DNA from: Anastatus disparis
Lineage: Eukaryota; Arthropoda; Insecta; Hymenoptera; Eupelmidae
DNA: 64,000 nucleotides
Reading direction: 5' to 3'
Assembly: GCA_017163975.1 (NCBI GenBank)
Contig: JAFFSR010000237.1
Coordinates: 7,502,001 to 7,566,000, forward strand
In this document: positions 25,302 through 38,420 of the stretch, piece by piece
How the letters are laid out: each line of letters begins with the position of its first letter
How positions within the stretch are numbered: the first letter of the stretch is position 1
Notes under the pieces: model-generated
Database searches by the model: none
What the model was told of the DNA's origin: nothing
Seen by the model: the letters and a program-made list of their open reading frames with translations, nothing else
Made by a program: the position numbers and the translations under genes

Positions 25302-26199
25302 GTAAGTATACATATAGTTAAGCACGTCTAAGTGGTAAGCTTAGTAGTAGTAGTTTGAGTTATCGAATATTAGCTAAACTAACAATGTAATTATTAGTGA
25401 GTATCGTGAGAACGTGTTTATATTAGTGACTTTGCAAGTTTATTCTATACTTGTATCATAGATAAGTGAGTAAATAGTATTTAAAGATTACTTGTAGTAC
25501 TGGAATTGGGATGAAATCAGTAAAAAATTATTCACTGAGAGAAATATTGAACTAAAAATTACTGTTTACTTTGGTCAAATAGAAGCATAGTAGCGTAATA
25601 TACATTATTTTTATAAAGAACAGAAAAAATTAAGTTTTTAGACGAATGGTTCAATCATATTACTTTAAAATTTATTCGTCAAATAGTATATTATTATTGT
25701 TTTCTATAGCAATAACATGCATTATGTCACTACGTTTCCATATAACAAAATGAAACCGTATAATTTTTAATCTAATATTTCTCTCAATGTACGTTTTGCC
25801 TTGCATAAAAATCAAAGATTCGAATTACTTCTTGATCATTCATATAGCAGCAAATTTTTTAACACCTCGCGCATAATATTGTTGAAGCATTTTTAAACAA
25901 ATTACCGTTCACCTGTACAAAGTAAAAATTCAAGCATCGATATTCATCGTCTCCGCTGCAGTGCCATTATTTATTTGTAATTCAATACAATCAGCTGAAT
26001 TTCGTTATTATTTAAATCTTTTTATTTGAAATTTTTTCCAATAATACGTTATACTCCAGCTGCTCAAATGAACTTTATTTGTTTTTTTTTTCTTTCGTTT
26101 TTTTAACAAATCACGATATGTCCAATCAAAAATATCGACATTCATCAGTGCAAAAGAAAAAATAGCTAAAAAGCTTCTCCTCTCGCGCACGTATTCGGT

Positions 26200-26940
26200 A
26201 AATCGATCTACACTTCCTATCGTATCAGTTTAAAAGCTCATTTGCCTTTTTTAAAATCCCCCAACTAAAATATACATACGAAAAATTCCTGGGCTCTGTT
26301 AATTCTCAAATGACACGTACGTGGCTTTCTGCGAGAGATGTTTAAAAAAATAAAAAGCAACAAAAAAAAAGGAGAAATAACCACTCGACGAAAATGAGAA
26401 AGTAACATTAAAAGACAAGAGAGCCACACATATAGTGTCAATCACTTGACTAATCATGAAGGCGAGTAATGTACACGCTTCTTAGGATAAGAATGAAAAA
26501 AAAGAAAAAAGAACTAGAGACTGAGTAAGAAACTCCAGTGTGAAATCATCATCGAACCTGCTCGTATTCAAAGCTTTGCTTTGTTTGCGTTTCCACTCGA
26601 GAATTCATAACGTCGAAGGAAAGAAAAAAAAAGAAAGAAGACGTCAAAAAAGGAAAAAAAAAAGAATACTATAGAAAACAAGAAAGCAAAGTACGATCGA
26701 GACAGTGAGAAAAAGACACACACGTGATAGGACTGACAAAACGAACGGGAAAAAGAGAGAAGAAGTAAAAAAAAAGGAAACGTAGAAGCGCATGGGCGCG
26801 AGCCACTGCACGTACGTGATGCACGAAAAAAAAAAGAGAGAAACAGAGAATAAGGTAGAAAAAAAATGTATAAAAGAGAAGAAATGGAAAAGAGGATATA
26901 TTACAGAGAGAATTTCTCGTATACCTTGAGCCAATATGCC
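26200..26940. other. GC-raised purine-rich island
   Basis: Long GA/A-rich tracts (26340-26900) with CACACACGTG and GCATGGGCGCGAGCC. The 96-codon minus frame is a serine/phenylalanine-rich low-complexity reading. Confidence 0.4.
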
Positions 26941-28471
26941 ATTTAATATGTCAATGCATTCTTATATGTATCGTATTTCGATATGTGCGGTAATAACTCA
27001 AAATTTTGTATTATTCTTAAGGCGCATATATCTTTTCTTTTTATCTTCTTCTTTTTTTAAGGAAGAAGAAGAAATATGATGGATGAGACTGATTTTAATT
27101 GGAAAATCTTCTCCTTCTTTTTTTTACTTTGGGGATGAATGTTATCAATGTAAGGTATACATATTCGATCTATACAATTTTCATCTGAAATATTGATTTC
27201 GTGTATGGGAAAGTTTCGGTATTTTAGGTTTCTATAATTACCGTGATTATTTATGAAGGATAATTTGATTGAAATTTGAATAAGAAATGTATTAGTTAAA
27301 TTATAGCTTTATTATTCATTTATATAAATTTCTAAACAGATAAAGAATCAATGATGAAGTCGCGTCGCTCGCGCATTAAAATTGAAGCTACAATTAAAAC
27401 TAATTCAATCAAGCAAATTGTTATGAAAAAAGGTATTACAAAAATATTATGCAATAGTTATTTTCGAATATTTTTTCTCAAAAATCTATTCTACAAAAAT
27501 TTTTCAAAAAATATACATCGAATCAATTATGATCAACAAACCATAAATCTTTGATGTTGCAACCGTATATACATACAATGTATATAAATGTAAAGTTAAA
27601 AAAAAAAGTTTAGAAAAAAAAAAGAATCTTTGAACTTAAACTTTCTATAACGCTGATTCATCGCTTACTTAACAAAACGTAAAGTAAAGTTACATGCACT
27701 TTATGGAAATTTTCCTTACTTTAGTGAAAATCTACCCCCCAAAAGACTAGTAGCAGGAGCCGCCAGCTTCAGAAAGGCGTACAAAGTATTTTCCTCTTTT
27801 TCAATCCCCCTCCCTCTTTTTGCATACATAACCTATAACATCTTTATAACTTTTGAATCCATACATAAGTAACTTGTAATATTCGACCGCAAAAATATGT
27901 ATGGAAGTGCATTTTAGTTGTATAAATATGCATGAGGAATTAAATAAATATTAAAAATATATATATTTTTTATAGATTTATGATATATAGATATATTTAT
28001 ATTAAAAATAAAAAATAAAAGTAGAAAAATGTATACTCACTTGTCGGGGCGAAAGAGGCTAGTAGTAATAGTAGAGTAAAAGCGCTGGTGGCAGTAGCGT
28101 AGATCCTGCAAAAGAGCCAATCCATGGCACGCGAGCTTCAAGTTTTCTTCAAGTGTATTACACGAAGTTAGATAGAAACGTTGGTAAACGTGTACGTGTG
28201 TAAAGAGAGACGGAAAATTATGTGGTTTGGGCTTTTTGAAGAAAGAAAGAAGAAAAAAAAGTGGCTAGTCAAAGGAGGATAAAGATTGCCAGATGCCCAG
28301 TTTCGATAAGTGATCTCTTTTACTCTTTCTTTTTTTCTTTTTTTGAAAAAAGCCGCAAAAGAGAAGAGGAACGCGCGCACTAGCGCGCACTCTTAAACTC
28401 TATCTCTTTTGGCCCTCTTTATTTTCTACTATCTTATTTCTTTTTCTTTTTTTATGTATGTTTCTTTTCAG
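26941..28471. other. AT-rich DNA, then the left part of an island from about 28050
   Basis: 26941-28050 shows nothing clear. From 28050, GC content rises with GTAGTAATAGTAG-type triplets and GCGCGCACTAGCGCGCAC (28373-28390), leading into the polypyrimidine tract before 28472. Confidence 0.4.
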
Positions 28472-28580
28472 AATCCAGAGAGAAGATCACGCTGATGATT
28501 GTACTGTTGCTTCTGCTGCTTCTGCTGCTGCTGCTGCTGCCCCGTTAAAGCGGAAATCTCTTTTCTTAACCAGTTCATAA
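28472..28580 (+). CDS. Possible terminal exon with a polyalanine (GCT/CTG) tract, inside a GC-raised island
   Basis: A pyrimidine-rich tract ending in TTTCTTTTCAG precedes a frame (first base belonging to the previous codon) that reads IQREDHADDCTVAS, then an alanine run and PLKRKSLFLTSS, and stops at TAA 28578-28580. AATAAA occurs at about 28786, a plausible polyadenylation site. The same bases are also open in other frames because of the CTG repeat. One frame gives a leucine run. The minus strand gives a glutamine run preceded by NDESVMNWLRKEISALTG. The coding strand, and whether the stretch is coding at all, are therefore unsettled. Confidence 0.2.
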
Positions 28581-28800
28581 CTGACTCATCGTTTAATCTT
28601 CAAGGGGTTGGCTGCTGCTGCTGCTTTCTGTTTTCTTTTTTCTTCTTCTTTCTTTTTGTCGGAGAGTATAAACTCTCCTTTTTTACTTTTAGTGTGGACA
28701 AGGTGAAAATGCTCTCCTTTTTTTTGCCAGTTAAGTCCAGACGTGCGATGCTCTCTTTTTTTTGCTAGAGAAAACATGGAAGAAAAATAAAGTGGTAGAG

Positions 28801-31800
28801 GTGCAAAAAGAAAAAAATGAGAAGTTTAAAGTTGTTGTAGCTAAAGTGATGTCGTATGACCCTTATTTCTTTTTTTTTTCTGTAAAATGGATACTTAAGA
28901 GGAAATAATGTTTATAATAATTTGTCGCTAGGGTTGTGCTCTTTTTTTAATAGTGCATTAAGGGTACTTTATGTCACCGGGAGTATCTGTTAATTCTGAA
29001 CAAAAGAAAGTCGATTGGTTCTGCTTTTAGAATTTTTTTTTATTCATTGTATTGTACACTCTTTAACACATATAACGAGTATTGGATAAATCGGTATGTT
29101 TTGTATTTATTTATTTTTTTCTGCCAACAAATTTTTATTATTCAAATGCATTTGATTGTATAGAAATAGAATAGGCCATGTTCATGGAATATAGTTTCTT
29201 AAATGTTTCCATTTAGACGATTTTTATGATTTTTGTTTTTTGACGAACGTATTTAACTGCTTTTAAACCGTATACAAAATTCTGGTTGAGTGCTATTGAA
29301 CGTTAACTTTTTTTTAACAAGTTTACTAATGGGCAAATGCACTTTTGAAAAAAGGAAAAAAAAAGATTTTTTTTTCCTATAGACGAGTGTAAAATTGACA
29401 TTTGATTAAACAAGATTTTTGTTTTTATTTTTGTACGGTGAAAAGAAAGGTGCAATTATGAATTATGAATTGTGATGTAACATAATGTTATGTTCCATTA
29501 AAATTTATATTTTTAATTCAACACCAATTTTGTAATAGAGAATTCAATATTAATTTGTTTCGGAAAAGTTGAGTTTGTGATTTCTGAATTCAAACTTTTG
29601 AGAATTCACATTAAAGTTATGGTTTTTAAAGATAGGTCTAAGCTTCCATTGATGTGATTAAATTTTTTTTTAATTTTCGTAAATATAATTGACATCTCAC
29701 ATTGTGTAGTATCAGATATCCACATGTAAATCATGTACTTTCACTAAAAAAATAATGATTAAAAAAGTTCTTTGAGTCTATTTTCTTACGAAGTTCATTT
29801 TACATCTAATGGTAGCTTTTCAAATATCCCTGCGCGAAGTTAAAAATAAAATTCTGGTCCAGTTTTTAAAAATGATATCTCAAGTCAATATTGCAAAAAA
29901 TTTCTTTCATGATCATGAAAGAAATTTTTATCAAACCTTAAAATCTTACTCATACACGTTCCAAGCTCGATTTTCTTGCAGTTACACAGTTTCAAAGATT
30001 ACAAGAAGTCCAAAAGATGAAAATTAACTTTCTTTTTTTTTGGTCCTTAAATTTTTTATTTTATTTAATGTTTAAGCTTTCGCCATCTGTGAGTAAAAGT
30101 TAATTCTGCTTTTATGAAAATTTTATTAAATTTTGTTTTCTTCAATGTGAACAGTTGGATAGTAGATATTAAAATGTGAAGTAGATTAAAATATTAATTG
30201 AATCAATTTATTTTTAGATATGTTTGACAAAGGTTTGTTAAACTGAACCAAATTGTAAGTTAAACAATGACTTTTTGGAAAGAAATCCTTTAAATTTTCT
30301 TAATATTTACCAAATATAAAGATAAAGGTATTTGCATCAAAAGTTTTAATATAGACATTAAATAATTGAATGTTAATACTCGAAATTCGATGAAAACATT
30401 TAAGTTTCAAATGTACACCGAAATTTCAACTAAAAATTCATTAAATAATTATTTTAATTTAAACAGCAAAGTGTCGTTAATATTTATTTCACTTAAACTA
30501 TTTCTATGCTATTGTCGGTATCATTATCAGCATCATAAAAAATCTGAACTAAAAATTTTAATGTTGACATCAGCATTGTAGTATTAACAGAATCAAACGT
30601 GTATGACATGTTTGGTAAAAGTTGGAAATTCTTATGCATAATTTTGGTAAACATTAATATTTTCAGAGTTGAATTCATTAAACTTATTCATTTTTAATGC
30701 AAATTAAAAAATAAAATTTTTATATAAAGTTTTATATGAAATGTCATAGGTAGTTATGATTTTATCAATTGAATTAAAAATATAATAATACTTTAAATAA
30801 TTCTTTTTAAATCGAAATAATTTTAATAAAAATAATTTCAGTATCAATTTCGATACTCATCAATTTAAACATATGTCAAAATATGAGAACAATAAAAACA
30901 AATATCCTGTTCTTATTACAATATCACAATTCATACGTAAAATCTCATAATAAACAGAAAACTTTATTAAAAAAAATCTTGGATTTTCATTAAGCTACAG
31001 ACTTTTATTTAACTTTACCCGTAAGGATCTATTTTAAAAGTTCCAACTTTTGACTTTTATTTTCTCATTTATTAGGTCAGTGGACCCTGGCTAATTTTAA
31101 TTTCAATGGAAAAAGAGTTATGTAAAAATACTTTCATAATATTTGTTATATTTGTTTTTGCCTGCGAAATATTAGATTTTAAAAAAACAGATGGGATCTT
31201 ATTATTTTTAGATGTCGTACGATTCCGAATTCAATGACAGATGAAATTCTCAATCTGACATTTGCAATATTGCATGCAATCTTATTGAATACTTCCAAAA
31301 GCTCGTGTAGGATTTCGTTTATTAAATTTTAATATTTCAACTGTTTATAAAAGATGTATTAATAACTATCGAAAATTTTAAACATTAATCTCAATCGACA
31401 TTTCATTTCTATTTCAATGAAAAATATTCAAATGTAAGATAACAGAACAAGCATGTAAAAAGTACGTAATTGATTTTAAAATTGACTACTTAGAAGAGTC
31501 AAAATAGTCTATTAGAGGCTAAAAGTTAGCTTCCTTTAAAATGAAGTTTTTGTTACACGAAACAAGTTTCCTTGTTGCTAGGTTTCTGCTTTAGAAACTC
31601 CCCGCAAAAGTCCGTGTATTTCGTTTCGGAGGGGGTTAAAGTGCACGCAATAATTTGCTCATTAGACTTGCTTTTCGAATAACTTGCTACCGAGACTGGT
31701 TAATTAAATTATTCAATTTATAGAAATATTTTTAAATTTTTTTCGTGTTTTAGGAAAAATTTTTAATGCTTTGGTGCTTCATTAAAAATTTATTTCCCTA

Positions 31801-32019
31801 TGCTAAATTTAAAGTGTTTCGTTCAACTAATATAAAATTTTAATGTTCAAAAACAAGTAGATGCTTTTATAAAAAATTATTAATTTTTGGAACGGTATTT
31901 TGTATTAAATAAAAAAGTTAATTTTTTTTTTTCAAAGAAAATTCAGAGACTGTTGCTAGAAAACGACGTTCAATAAAAGTAGCCATGATAACATTAATTT
32001 TTACTACATCAGATTTTCC
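28801..32019. other. AT-rich DNA with a distinctive block at 31560-31700
   Basis: The block at 31560-31700 includes CTCCCCGCAAAAGTCCGTGT and GGAGGGGGTTAAAGTGCACG. It stands out as a non-repetitive, higher-GC spot and may be conserved non-coding sequence. Otherwise nothing is supported; the short frames at 29809, 30366 and 30493 are ordinary for AT-rich DNA. Confidence 0.35.
29896..29929. repeat. Perfect 34-bp palindrome
   Basis: Each half is TCATGAAAGAAATTTTT read outward from the centre at 29912/29913, without mismatch. This is unusually long for a perfect, spacer-free palindrome. It could be a cruciform or a dimer binding site, or a tiny MITE relic. Confidence 0.9.
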
Positions 32020-33990
32020 GAGAGCAGCAGTAGCAGCAGCTTTATTTTCTTAGTTTTAAGCTACTCTCTTTCTCTTTTGTTTCCCTCTCTCTCTTAGTCT
32101 TCTATATATACGCTTTAACTCTTTGCGCTGACGATAGTGAAAAGTCATATTCTAGAGAGCGACTCTCTCTCTCTCTTTCTCTCTCGGCAAGCGATTCAAA
32201 ACTTTCAACGCTCTCTCGCTCCAAATAATTCAAAGTGCTTACAAAGATAAAAGTATCTCAAGAGTATTCGCACGCCCGTCACTTTAATCCTGTATGACCC
32301 GTGAGAGGAGGTGAAGAAGAGCGCGAAACGTTCAAAACTCAAAAAAAAAAAGAAAAAGAAAAAGACGGTGAGTTATAAGAGTAAAAGCGAGAAAAAAGGA
32401 CGTGTATATATAGATTCATGTATTTCACAAGATAGTGAAAAAAATAAGTGAGAAGAAAAATGGAGCAAAGAGGTTAGGATGATATCATGTCAAACGAATA
32501 GCTTGACAACATCTTTTTTAAGATGAAAATTGATGATACGTGACAGGCTTGTATAATATCAATAAATAATACAAGACTTAAGTTCCTAACTAGAGAAAGA
32601 AAAAAATTATTTTTTTTTTTACTTAACGCGTTGCTCTAAAATCCTGGGCAAACTAATCTCGTTAATTTCTTTCTCTAAACAACAACAATAACAAGAGCGA
32701 GAGAACGAAAGAGAAATAGTGAAAAAAAAAGAACATTATATAGCACTCGAGTACATTCCCTCTTGAAAGCCAAGCGGCATACAATTCGTATTGTCCTCGA
32801 GTCTTGCTCTCTCTCTCTCTTCCGGTGTGTATGTGTGTATGTGTGTCCAAGTATACAAAAGGCGTCATCCCTTCGAGTAAAATGCGCGGGGGTGTAAGAA
32901 ATGCGCCAGAATGAAGGAAAAAAAAGAGAAGAAGAAAGAGGGAGGGCAAGGAAGGAGGGAAGGGTTGATACAAGGTTTCTTTTCTCGTTGGGCGTAAAGC
33001 CGAGGTGAAAAAAAAACAACTGGTATATGTGTATACATATATATGTACATTGCAAGACGTAAAAGGCATATAACAGAGAGGGTTTACATGTGTGTAGATA
33101 CACACACGTATACATATTCTTCTATTAGTTTTTCTATCTTTTGGGATCGGCTATACTTATATGAAAGAAGAAGAAAAAAAAATCTAGAGGAAAGCATAAA
33201 AATAAAAGCCAAAGACTCGTGCGAAGGGTTGAGGATGAGGTTTCTCGAGGAAGAAGAGAAATTGGTTGGCATGTTATATACCGTGTATATAACAGCCGCC
33301 GCATAGTCAGCAAATTTCTCTTCTCTCTCGCTCACTTCCAAGGTGAAGAGTCTCTCAAGCGCGATTAGCACCCTGGTCTTGCTTTCGCTTCCGTGGATGC
33401 TGTGTCGATCTCGCGAAAAAAAAGTTGTATATATATAGATATACACACACATCATATAAGGGGAAAAATAAGAGTGAAGCTATAAGCTTTAGGCTTCATT
33501 AATCGACTTGTGCAAGCAAAGACATCGTGTACATATATGTACACACTTTGTCTCTATTTCTCATCTTAGTATGGGTTAAGTCATATACAAGCCTTATCTC
33601 GTTTTATACTCCCCTTTTAACCATTCTTTTATTTTTAACATATACTCCTACTTCACTTATAGACATATATTTTTTTCACCTTAGCCTGAAAAAAAAAGCT
33701 TCGGTATAAAGCGTATATATATATAGGTATATTTGTGTGTGTATACGTTTATATGCAAGTTTTAATGTAATATATATGTACCATATGTATAGGTGTTAGA
33801 AAGAACGTCGGGGGATAAAGTGTTTGTAAAGTATTGATGAAAGTATATACTTTTAGGTTGTTACTAAAGGCTCACTATTTCTTTTCTTTTGCCAATTTAC
33901 CGGCTGCGGGTCTTATCTCAAAATTACTTTCGTTACACTTGTACGGCTTGTCTATCGTGTATCTGTTTCTTGTATTGGTTCGTTTTACAG
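32020..33990. other. Largest GC-raised GA/CT-rich island
   Basis: CT-rich at 32060-32220, purine-rich at 32330-32480 and 32690-32760 and 32915-32970, with TATATA/CACA tracts at 33020-33110 and 33420-33450. Frames of up to 147 codons occur on the minus strand in three phases at once, a sign of low-complexity sequence and not coding. Confidence 0.45.
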
Positions 33991-36018
33991 GCTAAAAGAA
34001 ATTTTTAATGAGTTTCTTTTTACATGTTAACGTTTCCTGTAAGCTATTTACCAGAAATTCGTCTATATCCTTCAACTATATTTACGGAAATTAATGTTAC
34101 ATCCACTTTTTGCAAAAAAAAAAAATAAAAAAAATATTTTAAATTATTTGACATTAATCACATTTATGGAAAAGTTTTGCTTTTACGTGTAATTAAAACA
34201 AAGTGTAATTAAAAATTATTTAGAATAAAACGAACTTGTACAGTAATTTATGAATTTGTCATGTAATAATAATTTCAAAATTGTAGTAATTTCCATGGAA
34301 AAAGTACACATTATTTTCAGTAAATTATTATTTCAACTTTTTTTTCATAGTTTTTTATGTGCCCGCGATGAATAATTATCGCATAAAGTTTTTACTGCGA
34401 CGTTTGGCCGTACGTTGTACATGCAAAATAACGAATATACTTATTATTGCAAAAATTACAGAGTTTAACTTGTGATAAAAACATAAACGTAAATACTTAA
34501 CGATATTGCCTCTAAATAGAGCATCATTTGAAATTGCGAAAATATTAAAAGGTAATAGTCAGTTAAACAATTTTTATTATAAATATTCGACTTTACACAT
34601 GTACAGTAAAATAATAATTTTCAAAGGTAATTTTACTATATTTTATTTTATCCTTTACATACTAAACCAGATCTTCAAATTTTTTCATAACAATTAAAAA
34701 TTTTAGTATCAATTAATTAATTAATTAATTAGGAAAAAAAATGAAAAAGCAATTAAAATAAGAAAAAAAAGCACTCGGTAATTTTATTAGAATCAGTAAG
34801 ATTTATTTCTGAACAGCTGCATATGTAAATGCTTTAGAATGCATACCTTATCCCAAAGTTGGCTAGAGCCATATGTTACGTTCATGCTGCATGCTATTTT
34901 CTCGAGCATTATATCCTTCGCTTTTGCTATCTTCCTGCGAATTATTTCAATTCTGTTTAGTATGCCTTTTTTATATCCTGCTTTTTATATACACCTTTAA
35001 AATTTTTTTTTCTTCTTTTTTTTTTGTTTTTTTTTTAAGAGACATTTTTAATTTCTCGTACATAGTTGAAATGAAATATTTTTTTTTATGATTATGTGCA
35101 TCTTAATATTTGAAACATTGGTCTCGTGCGTTTCCGTGATAAAAGTAAAGGTAAAACAAAAAATAAATTAAATAAAATTTGTAAAAGTGTTAAAAAATTT
35201 CTTCTGCACTATGAAAAAAAATACTAAAAATTTTTTTTTATTTTGGTATAAATGCACTTTAAATGTAAATTTTAGATTAGCTTCTGTGAAACATGTATTT
35301 TTCTTTGTTACCGCAACTTTCAGAAGTAATCTCATTTGACTCCACTAGAATTCATTTTGTACGTAATGACACACCCTGTTACATGAATATGGAAAGGTTT
35401 TTAAAAAAAAATAGAAAGAAAGAAAATTATTTAACGATGTTAAATTTTGTAAATGAGGTTATAGTTGAAAATTAAAGATTATCTCTTTTTTAAACGGGTT
35501 ATTATCAATTAAAAACGATTTGGAATTTTCTTTTTTTCATTTTATCCGTTTTATCTAAAAATAACATACGACTAGATAAATTCAATCAATTCTGACCTAC
35601 ATAATTATTATATTGAATAATACAAAAGTAGAACGTATAATGGTTTTTGTTATTACTTTTTTGTTAAGCTTTTTTAAGCGGAAACGTTTATGACAATGTT
35701 TTATGTTAAACGAAAATTTTATATCTCATAGAGAAAGCATTGTATTTTTCTTTTAATTGTAAATAATTAATAAAAATTAGAAATTATTCGATTTTAATTT
35801 TAGAATATCTCTTTCGTTGAATTGGTTTATTTTATTTAAATCCATTTATGATAGATTATAGTTTATTTGTTCTAAATTAAATGTACTTATAGAAAATAGA
35901 AATAAAATTACATATAAAATTTTTCAAATAAGCAAAAAAAAATTTTTAACGATATTATTTTAATGTGATTACAAAATATCTGACTCCCTAAAATCCAACT
36001 AAACTCTTTCTTATTTTA
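33991..36018. other. AT-rich DNA, one distinctive block at 34355-34425
   Basis: GTGCCCGCGATGAATAATTA, then TTTTTACTGCGACGTTTGGC, stand out from the AT background. There is a TTAA run at 34712-34731. No gene is supported. Confidence 0.35.
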
Positions 36019-36202
36019 TTTAACGTCGCTGTATTTATGCTATTATTGCGATATTAACTAGCGACGGAGGTGATCAGTGTATGTGCAAACAAAGCACATG
36101 TAACGTACAGCGGTGCTTGTATAAATGAGCCGAGGCCGGGATTCGAACTCGGGACCTCGAGATTACGAATCTATTACTCTACCGACTCAGCCACAGACAA
36201 CC
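36019..36202 (-). mobile_element. tRNA-derived SINE, near full length (copy 3)
   Basis: On the minus strand the head reads GGTTGTCTGTGGCTGAGTCG (A-box), then GAGTTCGAATCCCGG (B-box). The family body follows with AAGCACCGCTGTACGTTACA and CCTCCGTCGCTAGTTAATAT, and the end is AATACAGCGACGTTAAATAA. The body agrees closely with copies 2 and 4. The head is more diverged, with a one-base insertion near the 5' end. Confidence 0.8.
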
Positions 36203-37099
36203 TCAAATAATTTTGTGTTTAATGCAGTACAATAAAGATTTGATATAAAAATATGCTAATGTACATTTAACATATTTTTTTCAAGTAAATATTTATTGTT
36301 CGTTATTAAAAGAATAACTTTAATAAGATTATTATTATTATAATTTATGAAATATTGATTGTAAAACGGCAATGCTGTAATTCATTGTTTTTACTTAAGC
36401 AATACATAAGAAATTTATTATAACCAACAAGCCTCACAGGATAAATTAACAAATTTAAATCCGTTGTTCTGATGTACATCGTACAAAATAGGTTCGGTGC
36501 AATGAGGTCAGTATGCGATAGTGTATATAAATTTTTTTACTGTGTTTACTATGCTAAATATTAATAAAATTCAGATGAATTTTAAATTTGTGCGAAATTT
36601 ATAAAATTTTACGAAAAAATCATAATATTTGTGTTGAAGAATTTACGATTTATAAAAAAAATGGATAAACTTATTTTTATAAAATTTTATTTATAATAGT
36701 TTATTTATAAAATAATAAGTCTCTAATATTACCTGGAAAATGTGATGTTTATAAAAAGATATCAAATTGTTTAAAATTATTTTTGAAATATTTGAATCAG
36801 CTTAACATCAGCATTATTGTTTATTTTGCTCTACCGTATTCATAATAAGCTATCCAATTATAATATGTTTTAAAATCACATTTTTTAAAAAGTTTTTTAT
36901 CAAATTTTTTTATTAAATTTTTTTAATTGAAAATAGAGGATTGAATTTCCATGAAATACGAATTCCTGAATCTATTCGTATTTATTTTACAAAAACAAAA
37001 AGTTAAAAAGATTATTTATATATAAAAGTTCCATATTGACACATCTTCTTTTGAAAAAACCACTAGTAAAAGGGGATGAAAAATAAAAAAAAAAATCGA
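36203..37099. other. AT-rich DNA, nothing clear
   Basis: A short GC-raised spot (GGTTCGGTGCAATGAGGTCA near 36492) is the only distinctive sequence. Confidence 0.4.
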
Positions 37100-38420
37100 A
37101 AATTGTAAATCACCGACTTCTAACGTGAGCGTAAGCCTTTGCAATTGCGTCAGAAAACCAATCCATCAAAATAGACTTTCTAGCTATACGATATATATAT
37201 ATATGCATTCAAAAGACCGAATTACCGAAAAAAAGACTACTACTATTACAAAAAAAAAGAAGAGAGAGAGAGAGTAGAAGTCAAAAAGAAAGAAAAAAAA
37301 GCTACCTCTTCTCTATATCCGCATACCATGAAGTAAGCAAGCAAACGTTCTCTCGTACTCGTTTTATTATGCTCTTTTATTTTCACCTGCAGTGGCGCAC
37401 TACACGTCATTTCTCCTTCCTCTTTTGACCAAAAAAAAAGAAAGAAAAAAAAAAACTTCCGATACAGTCGCGTATACATTGCTTTGAGCTCCTACTTTCC
37501 ACCGTACCTTTTATTTCTACCTTTTTTTTTTGAAAAATAAAAAGAGACTTTTACGCTCGGCGTTTATTATCGATCAATCGATCCTGGCACTCAATTATCC
37601 CTAGAGGTTCACTCGCTTCTGTTTAAATCTATACAGGTACATGCATATACATATACACGTATATATATAGCGATAGAAGATGCGAGCTGCGTGCGAATAT
37701 ACTTTAGACACCACAGAGGCTTAAAGCCGTCAATCGATTCATGCCATTTCCCCGAGCTACTATTATATATCCATATATGTGATAGACATCATCTCCCTTA
37801 GGTGAATAACGCGAGCAATGCTCACTGCTTACCGATTCCTTTCTTAAGACGATCATGAAAATATATTGACTATATGGTATATACATAAGAACTTTGACTT
37901 TTCTTCTTCTTTTTTTCTAACTCTGTATTCTTTTTCTTCATCTTCTCTCCGTTCTTTTCTCCGTTTTTTATCACAGAAATTCACACTTTATTTACCACCC
38001 ATGTGTATTTCATGAAATTCACCTTAGCGCGCGCACGACGTTATGTATGGGACTCAATGGGATATGCGCTTATATGTGCGAAGGGTGTGTGCAGTATACT
38101 GCAGGTGCGGAACCTTGAATTCATGCTTCCTTTCCATCCATTCTTCCTTTTTCCTTTATTTTCCTTCTTCTTTTTTTTTCTTTACGCGCTCGTGCCAGCG
38201 CTCACTCGTTTGCCTTTCTTTTTTTAATTTCGATGCATTCTTGAGAAGGTCTGAGAGGAGGTCTTGTTTTACGACTAGTTACAGGGACGGGGGGTTGCCT
38301 TCTTTATACGCTACGTAATGCAAGGGTGAAAAGAGGTGTAATAAAAAAGACAGTGTTTTCTTTTTCCTTTCCTTATTCTTTCTCTTTTTTTTTAAAGCTG
38401 GGTAATAATATTCGCACTTC
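37100..38420. other. GC-raised island
   Basis: GA run (37260-37275), TATATA blocks (37190-37204, 37658-37670), GCGCGCGCACGACG (38027-38040) and T/C-rich tracts. The short frames (77, 60, 74 and 91 codons) are mutually overlapping and low complexity. Confidence 0.4.

Noticed and set aside
30217..30245. AGATATGTTTGA resembling the 5' part of miR-190
   Set aside because: The match stops after 12 bases and the surroundings do not form a precursor hairpin with a matching star strand.
32662..33115. Overlapping minus-strand frames of 147 and 146 codons, the longest after the IR
   Set aside because: Several frames are open at the same place and read low-complexity sequence caused by GA-rich and TA-rich tracts. 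No family match, no splice context.
33084..33455. 123-codon minus frame with a protein-like middle
   Set aside because: It overlaps an 87-codon plus frame, starts and ends in TA/CA repeats, and has no recognisable domain.
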